Of a stretch of DNA of 64,000 nucleotides, positions 30,922 through 41,300 are shown piece after piece. The stretch covers positions 1,364,001 to 1,428,000 of the forward strand of contig NZ_CP009248.1 in NCBI RefSeq assembly GCF_001941505.1. Reading direction: 5' to 3'. Source of the stretch: Corynebacterium sphenisci DSM 44792 (GTDB lineage Bacteria > Actinomycetota > Actinomycetes > Mycobacteriales > Mycobacteriaceae). The position numbers and the translations under genes are program-made. How positions within the stretch are numbered: the stretch's first letter is position 1; every line of letters starts with the position of its first letter. The notes beneath the pieces were generated by a model. The model was not told the origin of the DNA. It searched no databases and saw only the letters and a list, made by a program, of their open reading frames with translations.

Positions 30922-32028
30922 TCAGGCGTCGATCCAGGGCAGCCCGCGGCCCACGGCCTCGGTGATGGAGCCGAGCCCGTGGGCGCGCACCTGCGCCGCC
31001 AGGCCCAGGTGGATGTCCCGGATCCAGTCCGGGCCGCCGTAGATGAGCCCGGTGTAGCCCTGCAGCAGGCTCGCCCCGGCCCCGATCCGGGCCCAGGCCT
31101 GCCGGGGCGTCTCGATTCCGCCGACCCCCACCAGGGTGAGCCGATCCCCGGCGCGGTCGTGCAGCCGGCGCAGCACCTCCTCGGCGCGCGCGGCCACCGG
31201 GGGCCCGGAGATCCCGCCGGCGCCGAGCGCGGCGACCTCCGCCGCGCCGGTGGCGAGCCCCTCCCGGGAGATGGTGGTGTTGGTGGCCACGATCCCGGCC
31301 AGGCCCAGCTCCAGGGCCAGATCGGCGACCGCGTCCACATCGGCGTCATCGAGATCCGGGGCGATTTTCACCAGCACCGGGGTGTCCCCGGCCGCCCCCC
31401 GCACCGCGGCGAGGATCGGGCGCAGCGCGCTCACCGCCTGCAGATCCCGCAGCCCCGGGGTGTTCGGGGAGGACACGTTGACCACCAGGTAGTCCGCCAG
31501 CGGGGCGAGCAGCCCGGTGGAGGCCCGGTAATCCTCCTCCGCGTCGGCCAGGGCGGTGGTCTTCGTCTTGCCGATGTTCACGCCCACCACCGCATCGGTG
31601 CGCCGGGCGCGCAGCGTGGCGGCCACCGCCTCCGCACCGGGGTTGTTGAAGCCCATCCGGTTGAGGATCGCCCGGTCCGCGGGCAGCCGGAACAGCCGGG
31701 GCCGCGGGTTGCCGGGCTGCGCCCGGGCGGTGACGGTGCCCAGCTCGGCGTAGCCGAAGCCCAGCGGGACCCAGGCGTCGGCGGCGGCGGCGGATTTGTC
31801 GAAGCCGGCGGCCAGGCCCAGCGGCCGGGGGAAGTCCACCCCGAACACGGTCTGCCGCAGCACCGGGTCGTTGACCGGCAGCAGCTGGCCGAGCGCGGCG
31901 CGCAGCGGCCGGGAGGAGTGCACCGCGGCGACGCCGCGGGACACCGCCCCGTGCACCCCCTCCGGATCGAGGCGGAACATGCCGGCGAGCAGGGCGCGGT
32001 AGGCGGCGGAGCGGACGGGGTGGGCCAT
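30922..32028 (-). CDS. pyrD: dihydroorotate dehydrogenase (quinone) PyrD
   Basis: Fourth step of pyrimidine synthesis: oxidises dihydroorotate to orotate with FMN and membrane quinone (class 2). It has 368 residues. The N-terminal amphipathic helices ([19 protein letters not shown]) mark class 2. Also visible are [38 protein letters not shown] with the catalytic Ser, LVKIAPD, and GIVATNTT. An AGGAGG site lies nine bases before the ATG, and the upstream lipoprotein gene ends 20 bases before, so the two probably share a transcript. Confidence 0.95.
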   Translation of the reverse strand: MAHPVRSAAYRALLAGMFRLDPEGVHGAVSRGVAAVHSSRPLRAALGQLLPVNDPVLRQTVFGVDFPRPLGLAAGFDKSAAAADAWVPLGFGYAELGTVTARAQPGNPRPRLFRLPADRAILNRMGFNNPGAEAVAATLRARRTDAVVGVNIGKTKTTALADAEEDYRASTGLLAPLADYLVVNVSSPNTPGLRDLQAVSALRPILAAVRGAAGDTPVLVKIAPDLDDADVDAVADLALELGLAGIVATNTTISREGLATGAAEVAALGAGGISGPPVAARAEEVLRRLHDRAGDRLTLVGVGGIETPRQAWARIGAGASLLQGYTGLIYGGPDWIRDIHLGLAAQVRAHGLGSITEAVGRGLPWIDA

Positions 32029-32048
32029 GGGCGGGGCCTCCTGTGGGG

Positions 32049-33128
32049 TCAGCGGGTATCGGGGGAGAGGGTGGCGCGTTCGGCCTCGGCCTCGGCGGCA
32101 CCCGCGGCCAGGGCTCGGTCCACGGTGGCCCGGTCCAGGTGCTGGGCGCCGGCGCCGGAGCCGGAGTAGACCATCAGCCCGCCGTCGCCGTCACCGGCGA
32201 TGGCCCGCGGATCGCGCACCGCGTCCAGCCGGGCGACCTCCACGCCGGTGCCGCCGGAGATGTCCCAGGCGGTGAGCAGGGACTGTCCGGTGGAGCCCAC
32301 CCAGACCAGGCCCCGGGCGTCGTCGACGTGCACCGACCAGGGCCCGCCGGGCACCGGGAAGGCCTGGTGCAGGCGGATCACGTCGGTGGCGGTGTAGATC
32401 AGCAGCTGTCCGCCGGTGGCGTCCACGGCGGCGATGGTGCCGTCCGCGCCGGCGGCGGCGCCGGCGATGCCGAGTCCGGCGCGCAGACCGGAGCCGGAGC
32501 GGGAGTCGGCCAGCTCCACCTCGTGGATGGAGGTCTCCGGCACGTTGATCTCCAGCACCAGGTCCTGCGCGCCCGGCACCGCGAGCAGCTGGGAGCCGTG
32601 CCGGGAGACGTCGAAGTCGTCGTCGAGCTCCCCGCGGGGGCCGTAGACGTCGATCCGGCGGCCCTCGGCGCGGTGGCCGATGATCCGGCCGTCGCCGAGG
32701 CCCACCGCGGCGGTGTAGGCGGTGCCCTTGCCGACCAGGGCGGCGGCCGAGCCGTCCGGGGCGAGCACGTGGATGCCGTCCGGGCAGGGCAGCACCGCCA
32801 TGTCCCCGGCGGGGGCGAGCCGCCCGCAGGCCGGGTCCACGTCGACGACCCGGGCGGCGGGGTCGGCGGCGGTGCCGGAGAGCACCGCGTCGCCGGCGCG
32901 CAGCAGGATCCGCCCGCCCACCCGCACCGCGCCGGTGACCTCCCGGTCCAGGGCGGCGACCGCCCCGGCCGGTGCGGTGTCCCGGTCGGCGGGGGCGGCG
33001 GGGGCGGCGTCGCCCATGCCGGGCGCCGCATCCCCCTCGGCGTCATCGCCGCCGCAGGCGGACAGGGCCAGGGCCGCGGCGAGCAGGATCGCCGCGGCGG
33101 GCTTTCGGTCACGGATGAGGCTGCTCAC
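32049..33128 (-). CDS. predicted secreted lipoprotein, beta-propeller-like
   Basis: A 359-residue protein upstream of pyrD on the same strand. It begins with a lipoprotein signal ([17 protein letters not shown], lipobox LSAC) followed by an acidic/Ala-rich linker. The rest is built of repeated short beta segments ([57 protein letters not shown]), suggesting a propeller-like fold. I do not recognise a specific family. The GTG start is fixed by TAGCGT eight bases upstream. It is unrelated in chemistry to PyrD; co-transcription may be only positional. Confidence 0.75.
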   Translation of the reverse strand: MSSLIRDRKPAAAILLAAALALSACGGDDAEGDAAPGMGDAAPAAPADRDTAPAGAVAALDREVTGAVRVGGRILLRAGDAVLSGTAADPAARVVDVDPACGRLAPAGDMAVLPCPDGIHVLAPDGSAAALVGKGTAYTAAVGLGDGRIIGHRAEGRRIDVYGPRGELDDDFDVSRHGSQLLAVPGAQDLVLEINVPETSIHEVELADSRSGSGLRAGLGIAGAAAGADGTIAAVDATGGQLLIYTATDVIRLHQAFPVPGGPWSVHVDDARGLVWVGSTGQSLLTAWDISGGTGVEVARLDAVRDPRAIAGDGDGGLMVYSGSGAGAQHLDRATVDRALAAGAAEAEAERATLSPDTR

Positions 33129-33136
33129 GAATCCCG

Positions 33137-33142
33137 ACGCTA
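33137..33142 (-). promoter_or_regulatory. leaderless -10 element of the lipoprotein-pyrD operon
   Basis: Reads TAGCGT on the minus strand, eight bases before the GTG at 33128. Confidence 0.6.
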
Positions 33143-33176
33143 CCACCCCGGCCGGCGCCGTCCGCCGCGGCGGGTC

Positions 33177-34112
33177 TCAGAGGGAGACGTCGTCGAGGGC
33201 GTCGCAGATCGCGTTCGGCAGCCGCACCCGGCCGGCGGCCAGGGCCTCGGCGAGCTGCCCCCGGGTGCGCGCCCCGACCAGGGCGGCGGTCACCCCGGGC
33301 CGGGTCAGGGTCCACGCCAGCGCCGCCGCCGGGACGGAGACCCCCAGGCCCTCCGCGGCGGTGGCCAGCGCCCCCACCACGGTCACCCCCCGGGCGTCGA
33401 GGTAGTCCTGCACCTCCGCGTCCGCGTACTCGCTGGCGCCCCGGGAGTCCTCCGGGATGAAGTCGCGGTACTTGCCGGTGAGCACCCCCTGGGCCAGCGG
33501 CGCCCCGGCGATGAAGCCCACCCCGAGATGCTCCGCGGCGGGCAGCAGCTCCGCCTCCGGGCCGCGGCGCAGCAGCGAGTACTCCGCCTGCGCGGCCACC
33601 GGGCGGATCCGCCCGGCGGCGGCGTGGGTGACCGCCAGCTGCCAGCCGGTGTGCCCACGCAGGCCCGCGTAGCGCACCCGCCCGGAGCGCACCGCCTCGG
33701 CGAGGGTGTCGGCGACCTCCTCCGGGGGAGTGGCCGGATCCCAGTAGCCGGCGCTCCACAGGTCGAGGTGATCCACCCGCAGCAGGGCCAGCAGATCGTC
33801 GAGATCGGCGAGCAGGGCCCGCCGGGAGCAGTCCACCCGGCGGCCCACCGGCCGGGTGGGGTCCACCCCGGAGGCGGCGGAGAGCACCAGCTCCCCGCGG
33901 ATCCCGCGGCGGCGCAGCAGCCGGCCGAGCAGCTCGGCGGCGGCCGCCCCGCCCTGCACCGGGGTGGCGTCGACGAGGGTGCCCCCGGCGTCCACGAAAT
34001 CGCCGAGGATGCCCGCGGCCTCATCGGCGTCGGTGCCCGCGCCCCAGGTCGCGGTGCCCAGCCCGAGGGCGGAGACCCGCAGCCCGCTGGCGCCCAGAAT
34101 CCTTTCCCGCAC
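33177..34112 (-). CDS. aldo/keto reductase-fold protein lacking catalytic residues
   Basis: A 311-residue protein that aligns by eye with the aldo/keto reductase barrel throughout: [15 protein letters not shown] at the start, [30 protein letters not shown], and a cofactor end [13 protein letters not shown]. The catalytic tetrad is damaged. Asp is kept (VDATP), but the Tyr position is Gln (PVQGG), the Lys strand reads LVLSAAS, and the His position is Gly in DLWSAGYWD. It may bind NADPH without reducing, or have another role. The GTG start is set by TAAAGT seven bases upstream; the frame open to 34397 crosses uppP. Confidence 0.85.
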   Translation of the reverse strand: MRERILGASGLRVSALGLGTATWGAGTDADEAAGILGDFVDAGGTLVDATPVQGGAAAAELLGRLLRRRGIRGELVLSAASGVDPTRPVGRRVDCSRRALLADLDDLLALLRVDHLDLWSAGYWDPATPPEEVADTLAEAVRSGRVRYAGLRGHTGWQLAVTHAAAGRIRPVAAQAEYSLLRRGPEAELLPAAEHLGVGFIAGAPLAQGVLTGKYRDFIPEDSRGASEYADAEVQDYLDARGVTVVGALATAAEGLGVSVPAAALAWTLTRPGVTAALVGARTRGQLAEALAAGRVRLPNAICDALDDVSL

Positions 34113-34119
34113 GGGCCCG

Positions 34120-34125
34120 ACTTTA
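34120..34125 (-). promoter_or_regulatory. leaderless -10 element of the aldo/keto reductase-like gene
   Basis: Reads TAAAGT on the minus strand, seven bases before the GTG at 34112. It is 14 bases from the divergent uppP -10. Confidence 0.6.
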
Positions 34126-34139
34126 CGCGCCGCACCGGG

Positions 34140-34145
34140 TAGCCT
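34140..34145 (+). promoter_or_regulatory. leaderless -10 element of uppP
   Basis: TAGCCT, seven bases before the GTG at 34153. Confidence 0.65.
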
Positions 34146-34152
34146 GTCCGTC

Positions 34153-34995
34153 GTGATTGACGCGACCCCCATGAGCTGGACCCAGACCATCGTGCTCTCC
34201 GTCGTGCAGGGCCTCACCGAGTTCCTGCCGGTGAGCTCCTCCGGGCATCTGCGGATCGTCAGCGAGCTGTTCTTCGGCGAGGACGCCGGGGCCTCCTTCA
34301 CCGCGGTGATCCAGCTGGGCACCGAGGCGGCGGTGCTGGTGTACTTCGCCGGGGACATCTGGCGGATCCTCACCTCCTGGTTCCGGGGCCTGGTCAACCC
34401 GCGGCTGCGCGGCTTCGACTACCGGATGGGCTGGATGGTCATCGTGGGCACCATCCCGGTCGGGGTGATCGGCTTCCTCGGCAAGGACGTGATCCGGGAG
34501 AACCTGCGCAACCTGTGGATCACCGCCGGGGTGCTGGTCGGCTTCTCCCTGGTGTTCATCCTCGCCGAGCGGCTCGGCCGTCGCACCCGGGGTTTCGCGG
34601 AGCTGACCATGCGCGATGCGGTGCTGATGGGCCTGGCGCAGTGCCTGGCGCTCATCCCGGGGGTGTCCCGCTCCGGGGGCACCATCTCCGCGGGCCTGTT
34701 CCTGCACCTGGACCGGGAGGTGGCCACCCGGTTCTCCTTCCTGCTGGCGATTCCGGCGGTGCTCGCCTCCGGGCTGTTCTCGCTGCCCGACGCCTTCGCC
34801 CCGCAGGCCGGGCAGGCCGCCTCCGGGCTGCAGCTGACGGTGGGCACCCTGGTCGCCTTCGGGGTGGGCTACGCCACCATCGCCTGGCTGCTGCGCTTCG
34901 TCTCCGGGCACTCCTTCGCCTGGTTCGCCGCCTACCGGATCCCGGTGGGCCTGGCGGTGGCCGGGCTACTCGCCGCCGGGGTGCTGGCGCCCTGA
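34153..34995 (+). CDS. uppP: undecaprenyl-diphosphate phosphatase UppP (BacA)
   Basis: Membrane phosphatase that recycles the lipid carrier for peptidoglycan synthesis, also linked to bacitracin resistance. It has 280 residues and about seven to eight helices. The active-site motifs are [14 protein letters not shown] (about 19-32) and the Arg motif [12 protein letters not shown]. The GTG at 34153 is used because of the leaderless promoter and because it gives the standard N-terminus ([13 protein letters not shown]). Confidence 0.95.
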   Translation: MIDATPMSWTQTIVLSVVQGLTEFLPVSSSGHLRIVSELFFGEDAGASFTAVIQLGTEAAVLVYFAGDIWRILTSWFRGLVNPRLRGFDYRMGWMVIVGTIPVGVIGFLGKDVIRENLRNLWITAGVLVGFSLVFILAERLGRRTRGFAELTMRDAVLMGLAQCLALIPGVSRSGGTISAGLFLHLDREVATRFSFLLAIPAVLASGLFSLPDAFAPQAGQAASGLQLTVGTLVAFGVGYATIAWLLRFVSGHSFAWFAAYRIPVGLAVAGLLAAGVLAP

Positions 34996-35006
34996 TCGGC
35001 GCCGGG

Positions 35007-35012
35007 TAGTGT
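35007..35012 (+). promoter_or_regulatory. leaderless -10 element of mshC
   Basis: TAGTGT, seven bases before the ATG at 35020, in the 24-base gap after uppP. Confidence 0.65.
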
Positions 35013-35019
35013 CATCGGC

Positions 35020-36273
35020 ATGCGTTCCTGGCCCGCCCCCGACGTCCCCACCGTGCCCGGCGACCCGGTCCCGCTGCGGCTGCACGACACCGCCGACGGC
35101 CGGATCCGGCCGGTCGCCCCGGGCCCGGTGGCCGGGCTCTACGTCTGCGGGATCACCCCCTACGACGCCACCCACCTCGGCCATGCCGCGACCTACCTGG
35201 CCTTCGACCTGATCCACCGGGTGCTGCTGGACAACGGCCACCGGGTGCACTACGTGCAGAACATCACCGACGTCGACGACCCGCTGTTCGAGCGGGCCGA
35301 GCGCGACGGGGTGGACTGGCGCGAGCTCGGCGCCGAGCAGGTGGAGCTGTTCCGCTCCGACATGACCGCGCTGCGGGTGATCCCGCCCCGGGACTACGTC
35401 GGGGCGGTGGAGTCGGTGCCGGAGGTGGTGGAGATGGTCGGCCGGCTGCTGGAGGCCGGCGCCGCCTACCAGCTCGACGACGAGCACCCGGACGTGTACT
35501 TCCGCCGCGACGCCACCGCCGCCTTCGGCTACGAGTCGAACCTCGACGAGGCGACCATGGCCCGGCTCTTCGCCGAACGCGGCGGGGACCCGGACCGGCC
35601 CGGTAAACGGGATCCGCTGGACGCCCTGCTGTGGCGGGCGCACCGGGAGGGCGAGCCCGCCTGGGCGGCGCCCTTCGGCGCGGGCCGGCCCGGCTGGCAC
35701 GTGGAATGCTCCGCCATCGCGGTGAACCGCCTGGGCGCGGGCTTCGACATCCAGGGCGGCGGCAGCGACCTGGCCTTCCCGCACCACGAGTTCTCCGCCG
35801 CGCATGCCGAGGCCGCCACCGGGGCGCCCCGGATGGCCGGGCACTACGTGCACGCCGCGATGATCGGCCTGGACGGGGAGAAGATGAGCAAATCCCTGGG
35901 CAACCTGGTCTTCGTCTCCCGGCTCACCGCCGCCGGGGAGGATCCGGCGGCGATCCGGCTGGCCCTGTTCGCCGGGCACTACCGCCAGGACCGCTCCTGG
36001 TCGGCGGGGCTGCTCGCCGCCGCCCGGGAGCGGCTGGCCGCCTGGCGGGCGGCGGCCGCGGCGCCGGGCTCGCCGGCGGCGCCCGCGGTGGCGGCGCTGC
36101 GCGCGGCGCTGGCCGAGGATCTGGACACCCCGGCGGCGCTGGCCGCCGTCGACGCCTGGGCGGCCGCCGGGGAGCCCGGCGCGGCGGATCCCGCGGAGGG
36201 CCGGGCGCTGGCGGCCGCGGTGGACGCGCTGCTCGGCGTGGACCTGGGCGCCCCGGCCGGCGGGCCGCGATGA
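35020..36273 (+). CDS. mshC: cysteine:GlcN-inositol ligase MshC (mycothiol synthesis)
   Basis: Joins cysteine to 1D-myo-inositol-2-amino-2-deoxy-glucopyranoside with ATP, a step in making mycothiol. It has 417 residues and is related to cysteinyl-tRNA synthetase. It has the zinc-site Cys in [13 protein letters not shown]-type THLGHAATY, the segment [13 protein letters not shown] and the KMSKS loop GEKMSKSLG. The length, the early WPAPDVP start and the lack of a full anticodon-binding domain favour MshC over CysS. The stop overlaps the next ATG as ATGA. Confidence 0.94.
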   Translation: MRSWPAPDVPTVPGDPVPLRLHDTADGRIRPVAPGPVAGLYVCGITPYDATHLGHAATYLAFDLIHRVLLDNGHRVHYVQNITDVDDPLFERAERDGVDWRELGAEQVELFRSDMTALRVIPPRDYVGAVESVPEVVEMVGRLLEAGAAYQLDDEHPDVYFRRDATAAFGYESNLDEATMARLFAERGGDPDRPGKRDPLDALLWRAHREGEPAWAAPFGAGRPGWHVECSAIAVNRLGAGFDIQGGGSDLAFPHHEFSAAHAEAATGAPRMAGHYVHAAMIGLDGEKMSKSLGNLVFVSRLTAAGEDPAAIRLALFAGHYRQDRSWSAGLLAAARERLAAWRAAAAAPGSPAAPAVAALRAALAEDLDTPAALAAVDAWAAAGEPGAADPAEGRALAAAVDALLGVDLGAPAGGPR

Positions 36274-37604
36274 TCGGCCGGGCGGGCCTGCGCAAGGCGG
36301 CCCGCCGCGCCCGGGGCTGGCTGGACTCCTTCTGGTTCATCCCCTCGGCCTGCATCCTCGCCGCGATCGCGGCGGCCGCGGCCCTGGTGGAGGTGGACCG
36401 CCGGTTCAGCCTCGGCGGCTGGCTGCCCGGGCTGCTGGAGCTGGGCGTCTCCGGGTCCCGGGCGATGCTTTCCGGGATCGGCGGCACCGTGTTCGGGGTG
36501 GCCGGCACCGCCTTCTCCATCACCATCTCGGTGGTGGCCACCGCCTCCACCAGCTACGGGCCGCGGCTGGTGCGCAACTTCATGGCGGACCGGGGCAACC
36601 AGGTGGTGCTGGGCGTGCTCTCCGCCACCTTCGTCTATTCGCTGCTGGTGCTGCGCACGGTGAAGGCCGGCGGCCAGGAGGCGGGCGGGGACTTCGTGCC
36701 GCATATCGCGGTGTACGTGGCGATCCTGCTGGCCGTGGCGGACGTGTTCCTGCTGGTGTACTTCATCAACCACATCGCCACCTCGATCCGGGTGGAGACG
36801 CTGTCCCGCTCCACCCGGGACCGCTTCGTCGATGCGGTGACCCGGGTGTTCCGGGAACGCGACCCCGAGCGCCCCGCCGAGCCGGCCGCGGAGCCGGTAC
36901 AGGCCCCGGCGGAGGGGGTGCACGTGCTGCGCGCCCGCGCCGAGGGCTACGTCACCAACGTGGACGGCTCCCTGCTGCGCGACGCCGCCGCCGCCCGGGA
37001 TGCGGTGCTCGCCCTCGACGTCGGGGTCGGCGACCCGGTGGCCCGCGGGGAGCGGGTGGCCCGGGTGTGGTCGGAGACCGGGGCGGGCCTGTCCGAGGAT
37101 GATCTCGCCGCCCTGGACCGGGCGCTGCGCCAGGCCACCGACGTCGCCGCCTCCCGGGACCCGCACCGCGACGTCGGCTACGCCGAGCAGCAGGTGGTGG
37201 AGCTGGCGGTGCGGGCGCTGTCCCCGGGCTCCAATGACCCGTACACCGCGATCGGGGCGATCGACGAGCTGGTGCCGGGGATCCTGCTGGCGGTGACCCG
37301 GCAGGCCCCGCCCCGGCTGCTCGCCGATGACGCCGGGGTGACCCGGGCGGCGATCCCCCGGGTCGGCGCCGCCGAGGTGATCGACCTGCCCTTCACCCAC
37401 ATCGTGCCCTATGCGCTGGGCCAGCCGCTGGTGCTGGAGGCCCTGGTGGGCATGGCCGGCCGGGTGCTGCGGCGGGTCGAGGACGAGCGGCTGGCCGCCC
37501 GGCTGCGCGGGCACGTGGCCACCATGGTGGAGCTGGTGGAGCGGGCCGACGTGCCCGGGGCCGACGCGGAGCGGCTGCGCGAGGCCGCCGCCCGACTGCC
37601 CTGA
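36270..37604 (+). CDS. DUF2254 family membrane protein
   Basis: A 444-residue predicted membrane protein of the DUF2254 family. Four hydrophobic helices lie in the first 175 residues (including [20 protein letters not shown] and [23 protein letters not shown]). The long cytoplasmic C-terminal part has the family segments GYVTNVDG and [15 protein letters not shown]. The function is unknown. It starts in an ATGA overlap with mshC, so the two are probably co-translated; a link to mycothiol is not implied by the sequence. Confidence 0.86.
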   Translation: MIGRAGLRKAARRARGWLDSFWFIPSACILAAIAAAAALVEVDRRFSLGGWLPGLLELGVSGSRAMLSGIGGTVFGVAGTAFSITISVVATASTSYGPRLVRNFMADRGNQVVLGVLSATFVYSLLVLRTVKAGGQEAGGDFVPHIAVYVAILLAVADVFLLVYFINHIATSIRVETLSRSTRDRFVDAVTRVFRERDPERPAEPAAEPVQAPAEGVHVLRARAEGYVTNVDGSLLRDAAAARDAVLALDVGVGDPVARGERVARVWSETGAGLSEDDLAALDRALRQATDVAASRDPHRDVGYAEQQVVELAVRALSPGSNDPYTAIGAIDELVPGILLAVTRQAPPRLLADDAGVTRAAIPRVGAAEVIDLPFTHIVPYALGQPLVLEALVGMAGRVLRRVEDERLAARLRGHVATMVELVERADVPGADAERLREAAARLP

Positions 37605-37652
37605 ACCGGCCACCGCCGCGACCCCGGGTACCGGACCCGCGGGGGTGCGGAC

Positions 37653-37658
37653 TAAGCT
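37653..37658 (+). promoter_or_regulatory. leaderless -10 element of metH
   Basis: TAAGCT, eight bases before the ATG at 37667. Confidence 0.65.
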
Positions 37659-37666
37659 GTCTGCCC

Positions 37667-40600
37667 ATGTCGCATCCCGTGGATTCCCCCCTGCTGGCCG
37701 CCCTGTCCGAGCGCGTGCTCATCGGCGACGGGGCGATGGGCACCCAGCTGCAGGGCTTCGACCTCGACGTCGAGGCGGACTTCCTCGGCCTGGAGGGCTG
37801 CAACGAGATCCTCAACCACACCCGGCCGGATGTGCTGGAGGAGATCCACCGGGCCTTCTTCGCCGCCGGCGCGGACCTGGTGGAGACCAACACCTTCGGC
37901 TGCAACCTGCCCAACCTCGCCGACTACGGCATCGCGGACCGGATCCGGGAGCTCGCCGCCAAGGGGGCGGCGATCGCCCGCCGGGTCGCCGATGAGCTCG
38001 GGCCGGGCCGGGCCGGGATGGACCGCTTCGTGCTGGGCTCGCTGGGTCCGGGCACCAAACTGCCCTCCCTGGGCCACGCCGGCTACGCGGAGCTGCGCGA
38101 CGCCTACGCCGAGGCCGGGGCCGGGCTCATCGAGGGCGGGGTGGACGGGTTCCTCATCGAGACCTGCCAGGACCTGCTGCAGGTCAAGGCGGCGGTGCTC
38201 GGGGTGCGCGCCGCGATGGCGGAGCTCGGCGCCGAGCTGCCGATCATCGTGCACGTCACCGTGGAGACCACCGGCACCATGCTCATGGGCTCGGAGATCG
38301 GGGCGGCCCTGGCGGCGCTGCAGCCGCTGGGCATCGACATGATCGGGCTGAACTGCGCCACCGGGCCGGAGGAGATGAGCGAGCACCTGCGCTACCTCTC
38401 CCGGCACGCCTCGATCCCGGTGTCGGTGATGCCCAACGCCGGGCTGCCGGTGCTGGGCCCGGACGGCGCCGAGTACCCGCTGACCCCCGACCAGCTCGCC
38501 GCGGCGCTGCGCGGGTTCGTGGAGGACTTCGGGCTGTCCATGGTCGGCGGCTGCTGCGGCACCACCCCCGAGCACATCGCCGCGGTGCACGAGGCCATCG
38601 TCGGCGGCCCCTCGACGGCGCCGGCGGTGCGCGCGGAGCGGCAGGTGGCGCCCATTGACGAGGTGTCCTCCCTGTACTCGGCGGTGCCGCTGACCCAGGA
38701 CACCGGGATCACCATGATCGGGGAGCGCACCAACGCCAACGGCTCCCGGGCCTTCCGGGAGGCGATGCTCGCCGGGGACTGGGAGACGTGCCTGGAGATC
38801 GCCCGGGCGCAGACCTCCGACGGGGCGCAGCTGATCGACCTCTGCGTCGACTACGTCGGCCGCGACGGCACCGGGGACATGCGCACCCTGGCCGCCCAGA
38901 TCGCCACCGGCACCACCCTGCCGGTGATGATCGACTCCACCGAGCCGGCCGTGATCGAGGCCGGCCTGGAGTGCTTCGGCGGCCGCTGCGCGGTCAACTC
39001 GGTGAACTTCGAGGACGGCGACGGCCCCGGATCCCGCTACCGGAGGATCATGCGGCTGGTGCGCGACCACGGGGCGGCGGTGGTGGCCCTGGCCATCGAC
39101 GAGGAGGGCCAGGCCCGCACCGCCGAACGCAAGGTCGCCATCGCCGAGCGGCTCATCGCCGACATCACCGGCACCTGGGGCCTCGACGAATCCGACATCA
39201 TCGTGGACTGCCTGACCTTCCCGATCTCCACCGGGCAGGAGGAGACCCGCCGCGACGGGATCGAGACCATCGAGGCGATCCGGGAGCTCACCCGCCGGCA
39301 CCCCCGGGTGCACACCACCCTGGGCCTGTCCAACATCTCCTTCGGGCTCAACCCGGCCGCCCGGCAGGTGCTCAACTCGGTGTTCCTGCACGAATGCGTC
39401 GCCGCCGGCCTGGACTCCGCCATCGCGCACAGCTCCAAGATCCTGCCGATGAACCGGATCGACCCGGAGCAGCGGCAGGTCGCCCTGGACATGGTCTACG
39501 ACCGGCGCCGCGGCGAGGACCACCCCGAGGGCGCCTACGACCCGCTGCAGACCTTCATGGAGCTCTTCGAGGGCGTCTCCGCCGCCGACGCCCGGGACGC
39601 CCGGGCGGAGAAGCTCGCCGCGCTGCCCCTGTTCGAGCGGCTCGGCCAGCGGATCATCGACGGCGACCGCAATGGCCTGGAGGCCGACCTCGACGAGGCG
39701 ATGGCCACCAAGAAGCCGCTGGCGATCATCAACGAGGATCTGCTCGGCGGGATGAAGACCGTCGGCGAGCTCTTCGGCTCCGGGCAGATGCAGCTGCCCT
39801 TCGTGCTGCAGTCCGCGGAATGCATGAAGACCGCGGTGGCCTACCTGGAGGGCTTCATGGACGCCGCCGACGACACCGGGGCCAAGGGCCGGATCGTGCT
39901 GGCCACGGTCAAGGGCGACGTGCACGACATCGGCAAGAACCTGGTGGACATCATCCTGTCCAACAACGGCTACGAGGTGCACAACATCGGCATCAAGCAG
40001 CCGGTGGCGAACATCCTCTCCGCCGCCCGGGAGCACCGGGCCGACGCAATCGGCATGTCCGGGCTGCTGGTGAAGTCCACCGTGGTGATGAAGGAGAACC
40101 TGGAGGAGCTCAACGCCGCCGGGGTGGCCGCGGACTTCCCGGTGCTGCTCGGCGGGGCGGCGCTGACCCGCACCTTCGTCGAGGACGATCTCACCGAGGT
40201 CTACCAGGGCGAGGTGTACTACGGCCGGGACGCCTTCGAGGGTCTGCGGATCATGGACGATCTGATGGCCGCGAAACGCGGCGAGGGCCCGGACCCGGAT
40301 TCCCCGGAGGCCCGGGCCGCGGCGGAGAAGCGGGCCAAGCGGCGGGCCCGCCGGGAGCGCTCGAAGCGGATCGCCGCCCGGCGCGCCGCCGAGCAGGAGC
40401 CGGTGGCGCTGCCGGCGCGCTCGGACGTCGCCGCGGACGCGCCGGTGGCCACCCCGCCGTTCTGGGGCACCCGGATCATCAAGGGGGTGGCGCTGGCGGA
40501 CTACCTCAGCTGCCTCGACGAGCGTGCCCTGTTCATGGGCCAGTGGGGGCTGCGCGGCACCCGCGGCGGGGACGGGCCCAGCTACGAGGAGCTGGTGGAG

Positions 40601-41296
40601 ACCGAGGGCCGGCCCCGGCTGCGCGCCTGGCTGGACCGGCTGGCCACGGACAACGTCCTGCAGCACGCCGCGGTGGTCTACGGCTACTTCCCGGCGGTCG
40701 CCGAGGGCGAGGAGGTGCTGGTGCTGCCCACCCCGGCGGAGGGGGCGGCCCCGGACCCGGCCGCCGAGCCGGTGGCCCGCTTCGCCTTCCCCCGGCAGCG
40801 GCGGGGCCGGTTCCTGTGCATCGCGGACTTCATCCGGGACCGGGGCCGCGCCATCGAGGCCGGGCAGGTCGACGTGCTGCCCTTCCAGCTGGTCACCATG
40901 GGCCAGCCGATCGCCGACTACGCGGACCGGCTCTTCGCCGCCGACGACTACCGCGACTACCTGGAGATCCACGGGATCGGGGTGCAGCTCACCGAGGCGC
41001 TCGCCGAGTACTGGCACGCCCGGATCCGCGCGGAGCTGACCTTCGCCGACGGGTCCACCGCCGCGGCGGAGGACTCCGCGGACACCCGGGGCTTCTTCGA
41101 CCTGGACTACCGGGGCGCCCGCTACTCCTTCGGCTACGGCTCCTGCCCGGATCTGGAGTCCCGGCGCACCATGGTGGAGCTGCTGCGCCCGGAGCGGATC
41201 GGGGTGCGGCTCTCCGAGGAGCTGCAGCTGCACCCGGAGCAGTCCACCGACGCCTTCGTGCTGTACCACCCGGAGGCGAAGTACTTCAACGTCTGA
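37667..41296 (+). CDS. metH: cobalamin-dependent methionine synthase MetH
   Basis: Transfers a methyl group from methyltetrahydrofolate to homocysteine via B12. It has 1209 residues with all four modules. The homocysteine domain (about 1-310) has zinc cysteines C230 (GLNCATG) and C296/C297 (GGCCGTTPEH). The folate domain spans about 340-610 (IGERTNANGSRAF). The B12 cap and domain span about 640-870, with cobalt ligand H753 in DVHDIGKNLVDIIL. The activation domain for S-adenosylmethionine is C-terminal (about 930-1209). An Arg/Ala-rich linker (about 885-915) precedes it. Start set by the leaderless -10; no riboswitch is visible. Confidence 0.97.
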   Translation: MSHPVDSPLLAALSERVLIGDGAMGTQLQGFDLDVEADFLGLEGCNEILNHTRPDVLEEIHRAFFAAGADLVETNTFGCNLPNLADYGIADRIRELAAKGAAIARRVADELGPGRAGMDRFVLGSLGPGTKLPSLGHAGYAELRDAYAEAGAGLIEGGVDGFLIETCQDLLQVKAAVLGVRAAMAELGAELPIIVHVTVETTGTMLMGSEIGAALAALQPLGIDMIGLNCATGPEEMSEHLRYLSRHASIPVSVMPNAGLPVLGPDGAEYPLTPDQLAAALRGFVEDFGLSMVGGCCGTTPEHIAAVHEAIVGGPSTAPAVRAERQVAPIDEVSSLYSAVPLTQDTGITMIGERTNANGSRAFREAMLAGDWETCLEIARAQTSDGAQLIDLCVDYVGRDGTGDMRTLAAQIATGTTLPVMIDSTEPAVIEAGLECFGGRCAVNSVNFEDGDGPGSRYRRIMRLVRDHGAAVVALAIDEEGQARTAERKVAIAERLIADITGTWGLDESDIIVDCLTFPISTGQEETRRDGIETIEAIRELTRRHPRVHTTLGLSNISFGLNPAARQVLNSVFLHECVAAGLDSAIAHSSKILPMNRIDPEQRQVALDMVYDRRRGEDHPEGAYDPLQTFMELFEGVSAADARDARAEKLAALPLFERLGQRIIDGDRNGLEADLDEAMATKKPLAIINEDLLGGMKTVGELFGSGQMQLPFVLQSAECMKTAVAYLEGFMDAADDTGAKGRIVLATVKGDVHDIGKNLVDIILSNNGYEVHNIGIKQPVANILSAAREHRADAIGMSGLLVKSTVVMKENLEELNAAGVAADFPVLLGGAALTRTFVEDDLTEVYQGEVYYGRDAFEGLRIMDDLMAAKRGEGPDPDSPEARAAAEKRAKRRARRERSKRIAARRAAEQEPVALPARSDVAADAPVATPPFWGTRIIKGVALADYLSCLDERALFMGQWGLRGTRGGDGPSYEELVETEGRPRLRAWLDRLATDNVLQHAAVVYGYFPAVAEGEEVLVLPTPAEGAAPDPAAEPVARFAFPRQRRGRFLCIADFIRDRGRAIEAGQVDVLPFQLVTMGQPIADYADRLFAADDYRDYLEIHGIGVQLTEALAEYWHARIRAELTFADGSTAAAEDSADTRGFFDLDYRGARYSFGYGSCPDLESRRTMVELLRPERIGVRLSEELQLHPEQSTDAFVLYHPEAKYFNV

Positions 41297-41300
41297 TCCG

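Noticed and set aside
37605..37666. Cobalamin or SAM riboswitch before metH
   Set aside because: The leaderless -10 sits eight bases from the ATG, leaving no leader, and the gap is only 62 bases.
37652..41269. A 1205-codon open frame on the minus strand opposite metH
   Set aside because: Same antisense artefact. The plus strand carries all MetH domains; the minus translation is His/Gly/Val-rich low complexity.
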